DNA from: Streptomyces yatensis
Lineage (GTDB): Bacteria > Actinomycetota > Actinomycetes > Streptomycetales > Streptomycetaceae
Assembly (NCBI RefSeq): GCF_018069625.1
Contig: NZ_CP072941.1
Location: 3,720,001 to 3,784,000 of the forward strand
Length of the DNA: 64,000 nt
Direction: 5' to 3'
The notes under the pieces were generated by a model that saw only the letters and a list, made by a program, of their open reading frames with translations, did not search any database and had not been told where the DNA came from. Positions 20,274-29,749 of the stretch are shown here, piece after piece. Every line of letters begins with the position of its first letter. The first letter of the stretch is position 1. The position numbers were made by a program, and so were the translations under genes.

Positions 20274-20842
20274 CGGCCGGCCTCGGCCTTCGAGCCGTCG
20301 TTCGTCTTGGAAGCCTTGTCCTCGAGTTCGTCGAGGAACCGGTCGATGGTGCGGCTCTGCCGGGCCACGTCCTCGAGCGACTCGCCGACGATCCGGCCGG
20401 CCAGGTCGGTGGCGAGCCTGCCCACGTCCTGGCGCAGGGTCTGAGCGGCCTGCTTCCGATCGGCCTCGATCTGGGCGTGGCCGGCGGCGATGATCTCCTC
20501 ACGCTGCCGCTGGCCCTCCGCGCGCATCTCGGCGATGAGCGCGGCGCCCTGCTCCTGCGCCTCCTGGCGCAGTCGCGCGGCCTCGTGACGGGCGTCGGCG
20601 AGCTGGGCTCGGTAGTCCTCGAGGACCTGCTGGGCTTCGGCCTGAGTGGCCTCGGCCTTCTCCATGCCGCCTTCGATCGCCTCACGGCGCTCGTCCAGAA
20701 CCCGGTTGATGTTCGGGAGGAGCTTCTTGGCGAGGAAGAAGAAGACGATGGCAAAGGCGATCAGGCCGATGACCAGCTCCGGGATCGGCGGGATGAGGGG
20801 GTTCTCACTCTCCTCAGCCGCCACCTGTACCAGGGCGTTCAC
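20270..20842 (-). CDS. atpF: F1Fo ATP synthase subunit b
   Basis: 190 aa. A single N-terminal membrane helix (PELVIGLIAFAIVFFFLAKKLLPNINRVLDERREAIEGG) is followed by a long charged coiled coil, the peripheral stalk. A downstream run of EAQQVLEDYRAQLADARHEAARLRQEAQEQG is typical. Ends within the start of atpH. Confidence 0.97.
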   Translation of the reverse strand: MNALVQVAAEESENPLIPPIPELVIGLIAFAIVFFFLAKKLLPNINRVLDERREAIEGGMEKAEATQAEAQQVLEDYRAQLADARHEAARLRQEAQEQGAALIAEMRAEGQRQREEIIAAGHAQIEADRKQAAQTLRQDVGRLATDLAGRIVGESLEDVARQSRTIDRFLDELEDKASKTNDGSKAEAGR

Positions 20843-20880
20843 ATCAGTGCCTTCCGTCTGTCGTGGTTAAAGCGGTCCGT

Positions 20881-22010
<1,130 letters not shown>

Positions 22011-22274
22011 CGCGAGCTCCTTCAGCGTGGCGCATGGGTACGGCAACCTCGTTGTGTCGGCGCGGCACGCGGCCACGGAACGGCACTGGACTGGTCTTGC
22101 GGATGTGGGGGCGGCTGATCGGCGCGTGGCCGAGTGGTATGTCGGGCATCAGCTGCATGGGCCGCCGATTCCGTCCCGTGGAATCCGGGGGTTCAGCTAC
22201 CTGCGCCCGCTGTGCCTCAGATGGCACCGGACGATAGCAGGTGAGCGCACATGCTCTTATCCCGGCCCTACTTC

Positions 22275-22730
22275 TCACGACGTGGACCCGGCGGGAGCGG
22301 ACTTCTTCGCCCCCTCGGGCTTACGTTCGTCCTCGGCTTCGGGCTCCACATAGAGGATCTTCGCCTTCATATGCGCACGGGTCTGTGCGCCGACCCACAC
22401 CAGGGTCGCCGCGAGCAGCGCGAGGGCGAAAGCCTTGACGTTGAACATGGTGGTGTCCTGGAACACCGCGAGCACGACCGCCACCAGCAGGAACTCGGTC
22501 ATGAAAAGCACCATGCCCATGGCCTGGAACAGATGCGGGAGATGCTTCGCGGTGCGCTCCAGCACGATCAGCCCCGAAGCCATCACCACCATGGCGACGA
22601 ATGTGCCGAAGCCCGCGCCGATCGCTCCCTTGCCGCCTGCGAACGCGGCACCGACAGCGACGGCGACCACGCCGGCGACGGCGGTGGGCACGGCGCAACT
22701 CAGGAGCGTTCTGGCGTCGTTGGACTGCAT
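22275..22730 (-). CDS. atpI: ATP synthase accessory protein AtpI-like
   Basis: 151 aa from ATG 22730 (MQSNDARTLLSCAVPTAVAG) with GGAGAAACCCTTC upstream. Four hydrophobic segments (LLSCAVPTAVAGVVAVAVGAAFA, GAGFGTFVAMVVMASGLIVL, LFQAMGMVLFMTEFLLVAVVLAVF, AFALALLAATLVWVGAQ) and a charged, Glu/Lys-rich tail. AtpI proteins help assemble the c-ring or supply divalent cations; sequence conservation is low, so position at the head of the operon is the main evidence. Confidence 0.85.
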   Translation of the reverse strand: MQSNDARTLLSCAVPTAVAGVVAVAVGAAFAGGKGAIGAGFGTFVAMVVMASGLIVLERTAKHLPHLFQAMGMVLFMTEFLLVAVVLAVFQDTTMFNVKAFALALLAATLVWVGAQTRAHMKAKILYVEPEAEDERKPEGAKKSAPAGSTS

Positions 22731-23021
22731 GAAGGGTTTCTCCGGCAAGTGTCGGAAGCAACGATTCGTCGTGGACGAGCGTATCCCCGGGGACAGAGGA
22801 GACCTCACGACGAAGAGCCGTCGCCCTACGGCCCCTCGGGTCTAGCACCGGGTTTAGTGAACGGTATCACAAACTATTTGATGAGGTCTTTACCCTTCGG
22901 ATGTGCTGCACGTCACACGGGAGAGTTATCGGCTGGGTACCGTGCTGACGCCGTCCTGTGATCTTCGGCGCTCTCCCCGGACCGTTCCCGCCGGCACTTT
23001 CTGGGGGAATCACCAGGGCGG
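22731..23021 (-). promoter_or_regulatory. probable promoter region of the atp operon
   Basis: This 291-bp spacer separates the WecA-like gene from atpI. Its centre (about 22853-22905) is clearly richer in A/T than its surroundings, as expected for a promoter. On the minus strand a TTGTGA-like -35 lies at about 22871, with several possible -10 elements downstream; none is good enough to name. No coding sequence is seen. Confidence 0.4.
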
Positions 23022-24419
23022 TTACTGGGGTGAGCCGATCCTGCGGCGGTGGGTGAAGCGGGACCGGTCGCCGATCGCGGTGGCACCGTTCACCCCGCCG
23101 TTCATCCCCGCGTTCGCGCCGCCGTTCACGCCGGAGCCCACCGGCTCGGGCGCGGCCGGCTCCGGATCCGACGCCGCGGACCCCGCACCGGCCACGGCCG
23201 CCACCGGCTCCGCGGGCGCCTCGGCGCCCTGCTCGGCCCGTGCGATCCGGTTGGCGCGGCGGTAGCGCGGCGGCACGAATGCCTCGGCCCAGCGCGGAAC
23301 GCGCGGGGTGAACCGCGGCAGCAGCAACAGCACGAGACCGACCCCGCTCAGCGCGACGATCGCGAGGACGAACCACACACCGGCCGAGTTCACCGAGTAC
23401 GCCACGGCGCCGAAGGCGATCAGCGCCGACCAGAAGTACATGATCAGGACGGCCCGGCTGTGCGAGTGCCCGATCTCCAGCAGCCGGTGGTGCAGATGGC
23501 CGCGGTCCGCGGCGAACGGCGACTGGCCCCGCCAGGTGCGCCGGACGATGGCCAGCACCAGGTCGGCGAAGGGCACCGCGATGACGGTCAGCGGCAGCAG
23601 CAGCGGGATGTAGACCGGGACGGTGGCGTGCACCGCGGCCTGCTCGGACCCCTCGAACAGCTTCATCGCGTCCGGGTCGACCTGGCCGGTGATGGAGATG
23701 GCGCCCGCCGCCAGCACCAGCCCGATCAGCATCGAGCCCGAGTCGCCCATGAAGATCCGCGCGGGGTGCGCGTTGTGCGGCAGGAAGCCCAGGCACATCC
23801 CCATGAGGACGGCGGCGAACAGGGTGGCGGGCGCGGCCGCCTCCAGGCCGTAGCCGTACCAGATGCGGTAGGCGTACATGAAGAACGCGGCGGCGGCGAT
23901 GCACACCATCCCCGACGCCAAACCATCGAGCCCGTCAACGAAGTTGACCGCGTTGATGGTGATGACGACCAGGGCGACGGTCAGCAGCGTGCCCTGCCAG
24001 GGCGTCAGCGAGACCGGCCCCACACCGGGCACCGGAAGCCACAGGATGGTCAGACCCTGGAGCACCATCACACCGGCGGCGATCATCTGGCCGCCCAGCT
24101 TGATCAGCGCGTCCACGCCCCACTTGTCGTCCAGCACGCCCAGCAGCCAGATCAGCCCGGCACCGGACAGCAGCGCCCGTGGCTCGTTGGAGACCTCGAA
24201 GACGTCCTTGAGGTTGGTCAGATGGGCGGCGACCAGCAGCCCCGCGCACAGCCCGCCGAACATGGCGATGCCACCGAGCCGCGGAGTGGGCTCGCGATGC
24301 ACATCACGGGCGCGGATCTCCGGCATCGCACCGGCCGCGATGGCGAATTTCCGCACCGGCCCGGTCAGCAGATAGGTGACCGCGGCCGTGATGCACAGAG
24401 TCAGCAGGTATTCACGCAC
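23022..24419 (-). CDS. MraY-family glycosyltransferase (WecA/TagO-like polyprenyl-phosphate GlcNAc-1-phosphate transferase)
   Basis: 465 aa from GTG 24419. It has about eleven transmembrane helices up to residue 370, with the family motifs LGVLDDKWG (catalytic Asp pair), NFVDGLDGLASG, RIFMGDSGSMLIG and the His box ADRGHLHHRLLEIGHSHSRAVL. It moves a sugar phosphate from a UDP-sugar to undecaprenyl or decaprenyl phosphate, the first step for teichoic acid or other wall glycans. The C-terminal 90 residues are a disordered Ala/Pro tail with small NGG repeats. It sits between glyA and the atp operon, as I recall in S. coelicolor. Confidence 0.93.
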   Translation of the reverse strand: MREYLLTLCITAAVTYLLTGPVRKFAIAAGAMPEIRARDVHREPTPRLGGIAMFGGLCAGLLVAAHLTNLKDVFEVSNEPRALLSGAGLIWLLGVLDDKWGVDALIKLGGQMIAAGVMVLQGLTILWLPVPGVGPVSLTPWQGTLLTVALVVITINAVNFVDGLDGLASGMVCIAAAAFFMYAYRIWYGYGLEAAAPATLFAAVLMGMCLGFLPHNAHPARIFMGDSGSMLIGLVLAAGAISITGQVDPDAMKLFEGSEQAAVHATVPVYIPLLLPLTVIAVPFADLVLAIVRRTWRGQSPFAADRGHLHHRLLEIGHSHSRAVLIMYFWSALIAFGAVAYSVNSAGVWFVLAIVALSGVGLVLLLLPRFTPRVPRWAEAFVPPRYRRANRIARAEQGAEAPAEPVAAVAGAGSAASDPEPAAPEPVGSGVNGGANAGMNGGVNGATAIGDRSRFTHRRRIGSPQ

Positions 24420-24494
24420 AGGCTGCCCCAGAGGTATCGCTGGCCATCACAGCCTCACACCTTATGCGTGTCGGACGCCTCGCGGTGAACGTAC

Positions 24495-25784
24495 TTACAG
24501 ACGTCCTACACCTTCGGATGGTTGCATGATTCGGCCCTCGTCCGGATAGGGCGGAAATCTCCCGGCCAGTTCCGCCACCTTTTCCCGTACCACGCCCTCG
24601 TCCCGCAAGACGGTTCCCATCAGGGCCGCTATCCGCTCCATTTCCGGCGCTCCCATTCCCTGGGTGGTCACCGCGGCGGTGCCCAACCGGATCCCCTTGA
24701 CGCACCCCCGGGGCTCGGTGGCGGACGCCAGCGCGCAGGTGTCCAGGACGATCCCGGCGGCCGCGCAGCGCGCCTTCGCGGTCCGTCCGTCCAGGCCCAG
24801 CGGGGCCGCGTCGGCGGTGATCATATGGGTGTCGGTGCCGCCCGTGGCCACCGCGAGACCCTCCGCGACCAGGGCGTCCGCGAGCACCCGGGCATTGGCC
24901 ACCACCCGCCGCGCATAGGCGGTGAAGGCGGGCGCCGCGGCCTCGCCGAACGCCACCGCCTTGGCCGCGACGGTGTGCATCTGGGCGCCGCCCTGGGTGA
25001 ACGGGAACACCGCCCGGTCGACCCGCTCGGCCAGCTCCGCGCCGCACAGCAGCATTCCGCCGCGCGGCCCGCGCAGCACCTTGTGTGTCGTTGCGCACAC
25101 CACATCGGCGTACGGCACCGGGGACGGCGCCGCCTTTCCCGCCACCAGACCGATCGCATGGGCGGCGTCGGCGATGAGATACGCGCCCACCTCGTCGGCG
25201 ACGGCACGGAAGGCGGCGTAGTCCAGATGGCGCGGATAGGAGATGGAACCGCAGACGATCGCCTTCGGCCGGTGGGCGTGGGCGAGCGCGCGGAGCTGCT
25301 CGTAGTCGATCAGACCGGTCGCCGGATCGACGCCGTAGCCGATGAAGTCGAACCAGCGGCCGGAGAAATTGGCGGGCGAGCCATGGGTGAGATGGCCGCC
25401 GTGCGGCAGCGCCATCGCGAGCACCGTGTCCCCGGGCCGCAGCAGCGCGGCGTAGGCGGCCAGCACCGCCGAGGATCCCGAATGCGGCTGCACATTGGCG
25501 TGCTCGGCGCCGAACAGGGCCTTCGCCCGGTCCTGGGCGACCCGCTCGGCGATGTCCACGATCTCGCAGCCGCCGTGGTGGCGGGCGCCGGGATAGCCCT
25601 CGGCGTACTTGTTGGCCAGCGGCGAGGCGAGCGCCGCCAGCACGGCCGGCGAGGTGAAGTTCTCGGCCGCGATCAGCTGGAGGCCGCAGGAGACGCGGTC
25701 GATCTCGCTCAGGATGATCCCCGCCAGCTCCGGGTCCTGGCGGGCGAGCGCTCCGAAATCGGGGCCCCGGGGGGTGACGGCCAT
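24495..25784 (-). CDS. glyA: serine hydroxymethyltransferase
   Basis: 429 aa. Conserved PLP-enzyme blocks: LQLIAAENFTSPAVLAALASPLANKYAEGYPGARHHGG, NVQPHSGSSAVLAAY, DAAHAIGLVAG, and the PLP lysine in VVCATTHKVLRGPRGGMLLC. It interconverts serine and glycine with tetrahydrofolate. The enzyme looks like the more divergent actinobacterial paralogue, so the genome may carry a second glyA. The gene lies in the conserved yrdC-ywlE-glyA-atp order also known from B. subtilis. Confidence 0.95.
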   Translation of the reverse strand: MAVTPRGPDFGALARQDPELAGIILSEIDRVSCGLQLIAAENFTSPAVLAALASPLANKYAEGYPGARHHGGCEIVDIAERVAQDRAKALFGAEHANVQPHSGSSAVLAAYAALLRPGDTVLAMALPHGGHLTHGSPANFSGRWFDFIGYGVDPATGLIDYEQLRALAHAHRPKAIVCGSISYPRHLDYAAFRAVADEVGAYLIADAAHAIGLVAGKAAPSPVPYADVVCATTHKVLRGPRGGMLLCGAELAERVDRAVFPFTQGGAQMHTVAAKAVAFGEAAAPAFTAYARRVVANARVLADALVAEGLAVATGGTDTHMITADAAPLGLDGRTAKARCAAAGIVLDTCALASATEPRGCVKGIRLGTAAVTTQGMGAPEMERIAALMGTVLRDEGVVREKVAELAGRFPPYPDEGRIMQPSEGVGRL

Positions 25785-25918
25785 GGCGTGCTCACAGCCT
25801 TGGGAGGGGACGGCGGGTCGTCGAAGGTGGTCACCCCCAATGTAGGCCCCACGCGCCCTCGTGGCGCGCCGTGAGCCCCGGGAAACCCCCGTCGGCGCGC
25901 CCGGGGCCCCGCCAGGGG

Positions 25919-26578
25919 CTACGCGGGGGCGGGGACCCCCGTCAGGGCCGTGACGACCGGGTCCAGGGCCTGGTTGATCTCGTCCCCGATGGAGCGGAAG
26001 AAGGTGATCGGCGCCCCGTACGGATCGTGCACCTCGTCCGCGTCCTCGGTGGGCGCCAGCAGCCAGCCGCGCAGCGCGGCCGCCGCCTGCACCAGGGCGC
26101 GGGCGCGCTCCACCACACCGCCCGCCTCCTCCGGATCGGGCAGCGTCGCGGGGTCTATGGCCCGCACCAGCCGGGTGAACTCCTTGAGCGTGAAGGTGCG
26201 CAAGCCGGCCGAATGCCCCATCGAGATGACCTGCGCCCGGTGGTCGCGGGTGGCGGTCAGGACCAGGTCGGCACGGATGACGTGCTCGTCCAGCAGCTCA
26301 CGGCCGAGGAAGCCCGCCGGGTCGGCGCCGAAGTCGGTCAGGACCGTCGCGGCGTGCGCCTCCATGGGCGCGCCCTCATGGCCCCAGGTGCCGGCGCTCT
26401 CCACGATCAGACCGCGGGTGCGGACGGTGCCGAGGCGGTGCGTGAGGGCATGCCGGGTCAGCCGCTCGGTGATCGGCGAGCGGCACACATTGCCGGTGCT
26501 GACGTGGAGGATGCGGAAGGTGGCCTCGGGCTTCTTCTCACGGTGTTCCGCTATGCCACGCCCCTCAGGGGCTGTCAA
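25919..26578 (-). CDS. low-molecular-weight protein phosphatase (YwlE-like) lacking the catalytic Cys
   Basis: 219 aa. The phosphatase P-loop reads HVSTGNVCRSPITER (about residues 25-39). In active enzymes it is C-x5-R (for example VCTGNTCRSP in B. subtilis YwlE); here the nucleophilic Cys is Ser27, while Thr28, Cys32 and Arg33 remain. The codon is a clean AGC (26498-26500 on the minus strand). The DP acid loop is kept as HDPYGAP. The start is TTG 26578, overlapping the yrdC stop. Position next to yrdC and glyA matches B. subtilis ywlE, a protein-arginine phosphatase. Catalysis by the normal route should fail; a binding role is likely. Confidence 0.88.
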   Translation of the reverse strand: MTAPEGRGIAEHREKKPEATFRILHVSTGNVCRSPITERLTRHALTHRLGTVRTRGLIVESAGTWGHEGAPMEAHAATVLTDFGADPAGFLGRELLDEHVIRADLVLTATRDHRAQVISMGHSAGLRTFTLKEFTRLVRAIDPATLPDPEEAGGVVERARALVQAAAALRGWLLAPTEDADEVHDPYGAPITFFRSIGDEINQALDPVVTALTGVPAPA

Positions 26579-27222
26579 TTCGCCACCTCGAGGTCGGGTA
26601 CGACCTCCCGGAGCTGCTCGGCGGTGAGCGCACCCGCCCGGAGCAGCACCGGCACCTTGCCGGTGACGTCGACGATCGAGGAGGGCACGGCGGCCGGGGT
26701 GGGCCCGCCGTCGAGGTACACCGAGACGGAGTCCCCCAGCATGTCCTGAGCGGCGTCGCAGTCCTGCGGAGAGGGGTGTCCGGTCAGATTGGCGCTGGAG
26801 ACCGCCATCGGGCCGAAGTCCGTCAGCAGCTCGATCGCGACCGGGTGCAGCGGCATCCGCACCGCGACGGTGCCCCGGGTCTCCCCCAGGTCCCAGGTGA
26901 GCGAGGGCTGGTGCCGGGCGACGAGGGTGAGCGCACCGGGCCAGAAGGCGTCGACCAGTTCCCAGGCCATCTCGGAGAAGTCGGTGACCAGGCCGTGCAG
27001 GGTGTTCGGGGAGCCGACCAGCACCGGGGTGGGCATATTGCGGCCGCGGCCCTTGGCCTCGAGCAGATCGCCGACCGCCTCGGCGTTGAAGGCGTCCGCG
27101 CCGATCCCGTAGACGGTGTCGGTGGGCAGCACGACCAGTTCGCCGCGGCGGACGGCGGAGGCGGCCTCGCGCAGGCCGGTCTTGCGGTCGGTCGCGTCCC
27201 CGCAGTCGTATCGCCGTGCCAT
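26575..27222 (-). CDS. L-threonylcarbamoyladenylate synthase (YrdC/TsaC/Sua5 family)
   Basis: 215 aa. YrdC-fold motifs: ELVVLPTDTVYGIGADAFN, KGRGRNMPTPVLVGS, WPGALTLVARHQ, GTVAVRMPLHPVAIELL and the nucleotide-binding GPMAVSSANLTGHPSPQ. It makes threonylcarbamoyl-AMP from threonine, bicarbonate and ATP for the t6A modification of tRNAs reading ANN codons. It overlaps the YwlE-like gene by 4 bp and follows prmC by 49 bp, so prfA-prmC-yrdC-ywlE-glyA are likely co-transcribed. Confidence 0.95.
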   Translation of the reverse strand: MARRYDCGDATDRKTGLREAASAVRRGELVVLPTDTVYGIGADAFNAEAVGDLLEAKGRGRNMPTPVLVGSPNTLHGLVTDFSEMAWELVDAFWPGALTLVARHQPSLTWDLGETRGTVAVRMPLHPVAIELLTDFGPMAVSSANLTGHPSPQDCDAAQDMLGDSVSVYLDGGPTPAAVPSSIVDVTGKVPVLLRAGALTAEQLREVVPDLEVAN

Positions 27223-27271
27223 CTTTAACGGACCTCCTCGTACGTGGCCAATGTGTGGTGCGGTGCCGCCG

Positions 27272-28117
27272 TCACGGCATGGCCTTCCGCGCGGTGGCGA
27301 ACCGGGGCCGGTTGTTCAGGTCGGGGTGGTCGGCGGCGTCCGCCCAGCCACGCTCCTCCGTGAAGATCCACGGCACCTGGCCGCCCTGGGTGTCTGCGTG
27401 CTCGATGACCACCACGCCCCCGGGGCGCAGCAGCCGGTGGGCGGTGCGCTCCAGGCCACGGATCACATCGAGGCCGTCCTCTCCGGAGAAGAGCGCGAGC
27501 TGGGGGTCGTGGTCGCGGGCCTCCGGCGCCACGTACTCCCACTCGGTCAGCGGGATGTACGGCGGGTTGCTGATGACGAGGTCCACCTGTCCGTCGAGCT
27601 CGGGCAGGGCCGTCAACGCGTCCGCGTGATGGAGAACGACGCGGGACCCCTCGACGTTCTTGCGGGCCCAGCGCAGGGCGCCCTCGTCCAGCTCCACGGC
27701 GTGCACCCGGGAGCGCGGCACCTCCTGGGCGAGCGCCAGGGCGATGGCCCCGGAGCCGGCGCACAGATCGACGATGAGCGGTTCGACGACGTCCATCGCG
27801 CGGACCGCGTCTATCGCCCAGCCGACCACCGACTCGGTCTCCGGCCGGGGCACGAAGACCCCGGGGCCCACCTGGAGTTCCAGGTAGCGGAAGAAGGCGC
27901 GGCCGGTGATGTGCTGAAGGGGCTCGCGGGCCTCGCGACGGGCGACCGCCTCCCAGTAGCGGGCGTCGAAGTCGGCGTCGGGCACGCCGTGCAGCTCTCC
28001 CCGCTTGACGCTGTGCACAAAGGCGGCGAGCTCCTCCGCGTCGAAGCGCGGTGAGGGCACGCCCGCGTCGGCCAGCCGCTGAGTGGCCTGCGCCACCTCG
28101 GCGAGCAGCACGTTCAC
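27272..28117 (-). CDS. prmC: peptide chain release factor N5-glutamine methyltransferase
   Basis: 281 aa. The N-terminal helical domain is followed by a class I methyltransferase: FVPRPETESVVGWA, SAM site IVDLCAGSGAIALALAQEV and the diagnostic NPPY in LVISNPPYIPL. PrmC methylates the Gln of the GGQ motif in release factors. It lies 54 bp downstream of prfA, its substrate's gene. Confidence 0.96.
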   Translation of the reverse strand: MNVLLAEVAQATQRLADAGVPSPRFDAEELAAFVHSVKRGELHGVPDADFDARYWEAVARREAREPLQHITGRAFFRYLELQVGPGVFVPRPETESVVGWAIDAVRAMDVVEPLIVDLCAGSGAIALALAQEVPRSRVHAVELDEGALRWARKNVEGSRVVLHHADALTALPELDGQVDLVISNPPYIPLTEWEYVAPEARDHDPQLALFSGEDGLDVIRGLERTAHRLLRPGGVVVIEHADTQGGQVPWIFTEERGWADAADHPDLNNRPRFATARKAMP

Positions 28118-28171
28118 TGAATTCCTCCAGCCGGTCCGGACAAGAGCACGAAGCCTACGACGGTGGGTGGC

Positions 28172-29251
28172 TCAGCCCGCGGCCGCCAGTTTGGCGGCCG
28201 CGTCGGCGTCGACGCATGCCTGGATGACCGGTTCGAGTTCACCGTCGAGCACCTGGTCCAAGTTGTACGCCTTGAAGCCGACTCGATGGTCCGAGATCCG
28301 GTTTTCCGGGAAGTTGTACGTACGGATGCGCTCGGACCGGTCGACCGTGCGGACCTGGCTGCGGCGCGCGTCCGACGCCTCCCGCTCGGCCTCCTCCTGG
28401 GCGGCGGCCAGCAGCCGCGAGCGCAGGATGCGCAGCGCCTGCTCCTTGTTCTGGAGCTGGCTCTTCTCGTTCTGGCAGGAGACGACGATGCCGGTGGGCA
28501 GGTGGGTGATGCGCACCGCGGAGTCGGTGGTGTTGACCGACTGGCCGCCGGGTCCCGACGAGCGGTAGACGTCGATCCGCAGGTCGTTGGGGCCGATCTC
28601 GACCTCGACCTCCTCGGCCTCGGGCGTGACCAGCACACCGGCCGCGGAGGTGTGGATGCGGCCCTGGGACTCGGTGGCGGGCACCCGCTGCACCCGGTGC
28701 ACCCCGCCCTCGTACTTCAGCCGGGCCCAGACGCCCTGGCCGGGCTCGGTGGCGCCGTTCCCGCCCTTGGTCTTCACCGCGACCTGGACGTCCTTGTAGC
28801 CGCCGAGGTCGGACTCGTTGGCGTCGAGGATCTCGGTCTTCCAGCCGACGCGCTCGGCGTACCGCAGATACATCCGCAGCAGGTCGCCGGCGAACAGCGC
28901 GGACTCCTCGCCGCCCTCTCCGGCCTTGACCTCCAGGATGACGTCCTTGTCGTCGCTCGGGTCGCGGGGCACCAGCAGCAGCCGCAGCCGGTCGGTCAGC
29001 TCCTCGCGGGAGAGCTCCAGCTCCTTGACCTCGTCCACGAAGTCGGGGTCGTCCTGGGCCAGCTCGCGCGCGGTCTCGATGTCCTCCCCGGCCTGCTTCC
29101 AGGCGCGGTAGGCGGCGATCACCGGGGTCAGCTCGGCGTAGCGCTTGTTGAGCCGACGCGCCTCCCGCTGGTCTGCGTGGACCGCGGGGTCGGCGAGCCG
29201 CTTTTCGAGGTCGGCGTGTTCGCCGATCAGTTCCTCGACCGCCTCGAACAT
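28172..29251 (-). CDS. prfA: peptide chain release factor 1
   Basis: 359 aa. The stop-codon reading tripeptide PAT is in [19 protein letters not shown], which marks RF1 (UAA/UAG) rather than RF2. The catalytic GGQ is in [18 protein letters not shown]. Immediately upstream is the intrinsic terminator of rpmE, so prfA probably has its own promoter in the 73-bp spacer or receives read-through. Confidence 0.97.
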   Translation of the reverse strand: MFEAVEELIGEHADLEKRLADPAVHADQREARRLNKRYAELTPVIAAYRAWKQAGEDIETARELAQDDPDFVDEVKELELSREELTDRLRLLLVPRDPSDDKDVILEVKAGEGGEESALFAGDLLRMYLRYAERVGWKTEILDANESDLGGYKDVQVAVKTKGGNGATEPGQGVWARLKYEGGVHRVQRVPATESQGRIHTSAAGVLVTPEAEEVEVEIGPNDLRIDVYRSSGPGGQSVNTTDSAVRITHLPTGIVVSCQNEKSQLQNKEQALRILRSRLLAAAQEEAEREASDARRSQVRTVDRSERIRTYNFPENRISDHRVGFKAYNLDQVLDGELEPVIQACVDADAAAKLAAAG

Positions 29252-29324
29252 CGGGGGGCTCCCTGGGTGGTCTGCGTGGGGGTGTTGCGGAGAAGGGGTG
29301 CCGGAAGGGCCGGTGACGACAAAA

Positions 29325-29368
29325 CGCCGGTCCGGTCGCCCCAGGGAAGGGGCGACCGAAGACCGGCG
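29325..29368 (-). terminator. intrinsic terminator of rpmE
   Basis: CGCCGGTC plus CGGTCGCCCC (29325-29342) pairs with GGGGCGACCG plus GACCGGCG (29349-29368), with a 2-nt AA bulge and a 6-nt loop. On the minus strand the stem is followed directly by TTTTGTCG, so this is one of the few classic hairpin-plus-U terminators in the window. It starts 12 bp after the rpmE stop. Confidence 0.85.
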
Positions 29369-29380
29369 CCGTGCGGGTCG

Positions 29381-29605
29381 CTACTTCTTGGCGGACCCGG
29401 CGTTCTTGCCGAAGCGGGCCTCGAACCGCGCCACGCGGCCACCGGTGTCGAGGATCTTCTGCTTGCCCGTGTAGAACGGGTGGCACTCGGAGCAGATGTC
29501 GGCACGGATGGTGCCGCCGCCCACGGTGCTACGGGTGGTGAAGGAGGCGCCACAGGTGCAGCTGACCTGCGTCTCGACGTACTCCGGGTGGATGTCGCGC
29601 TTCAA
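29381..29605 (-). CDS. rpmE: 50S ribosomal protein L31, zinc-binding (C+) form
   Basis: 74 aa. Cys16, Cys18, Cys38 and Cys41 (VSCTCGA and ICSECHP) form the zinc site that distinguishes the C+ form from the zinc-free paralogue made under zinc starvation. RpmE helps bridge the two ribosomal subunits. A perfect SigR promoter lies about 105 bp upstream, agreeing with the known thiol-stress control of rpmE in S. coelicolor; a terminator follows the gene. Confidence 0.97.
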   Translation of the reverse strand: MKRDIHPEYVETQVSCTCGASFTTRSTVGGGTIRADICSECHPFYTGKQKILDTGGRVARFEARFGKNAGSAKK

Positions 29606-29707
29606 GGGATTCTCCTAGGTTCGGGAGGGCACCGGGTCGACGGGCGGGATGCCTGTCGTGAACCGGGACCGACGATCCAGTTTGCCAGTACTGGCCGCAT
29701 CTCCCAA

Positions 29708-29734
29708 AACCGGGGGTCGGGCCGGGATATTCCC
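29708..29734 (-). promoter_or_regulatory. SigR-type promoter of rpmE (GGGAAT-N18-GTT)
   Basis: On the minus strand GGGAAT (29729-29734) is followed after exactly 18 bases by GTT (29708-29710). This is the SigR (thiol-oxidative stress sigma factor) consensus of Streptomyces. It lies in the spacer between the LCP gene stop (29750) and the rpmE start (29605). rpmE is a published SigR target in S. coelicolor, which supports the reading. Confidence 0.8.
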
Positions 29735-29749
29735 GGCCCTTCCCGGAGG

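Noticed and set aside
17929..20493. Long plus-strand frame (854 codons) across atpA and atpH
   Set aside because: It is antisense to two certain genes and has no recognisable motif.
29606..29749. Zur box upstream of rpmE
   Set aside because: The C+ form of L31 is not the zinc-starvation paralogue, and no Zur-like palindrome is visible; the SigR promoter explains the region better.
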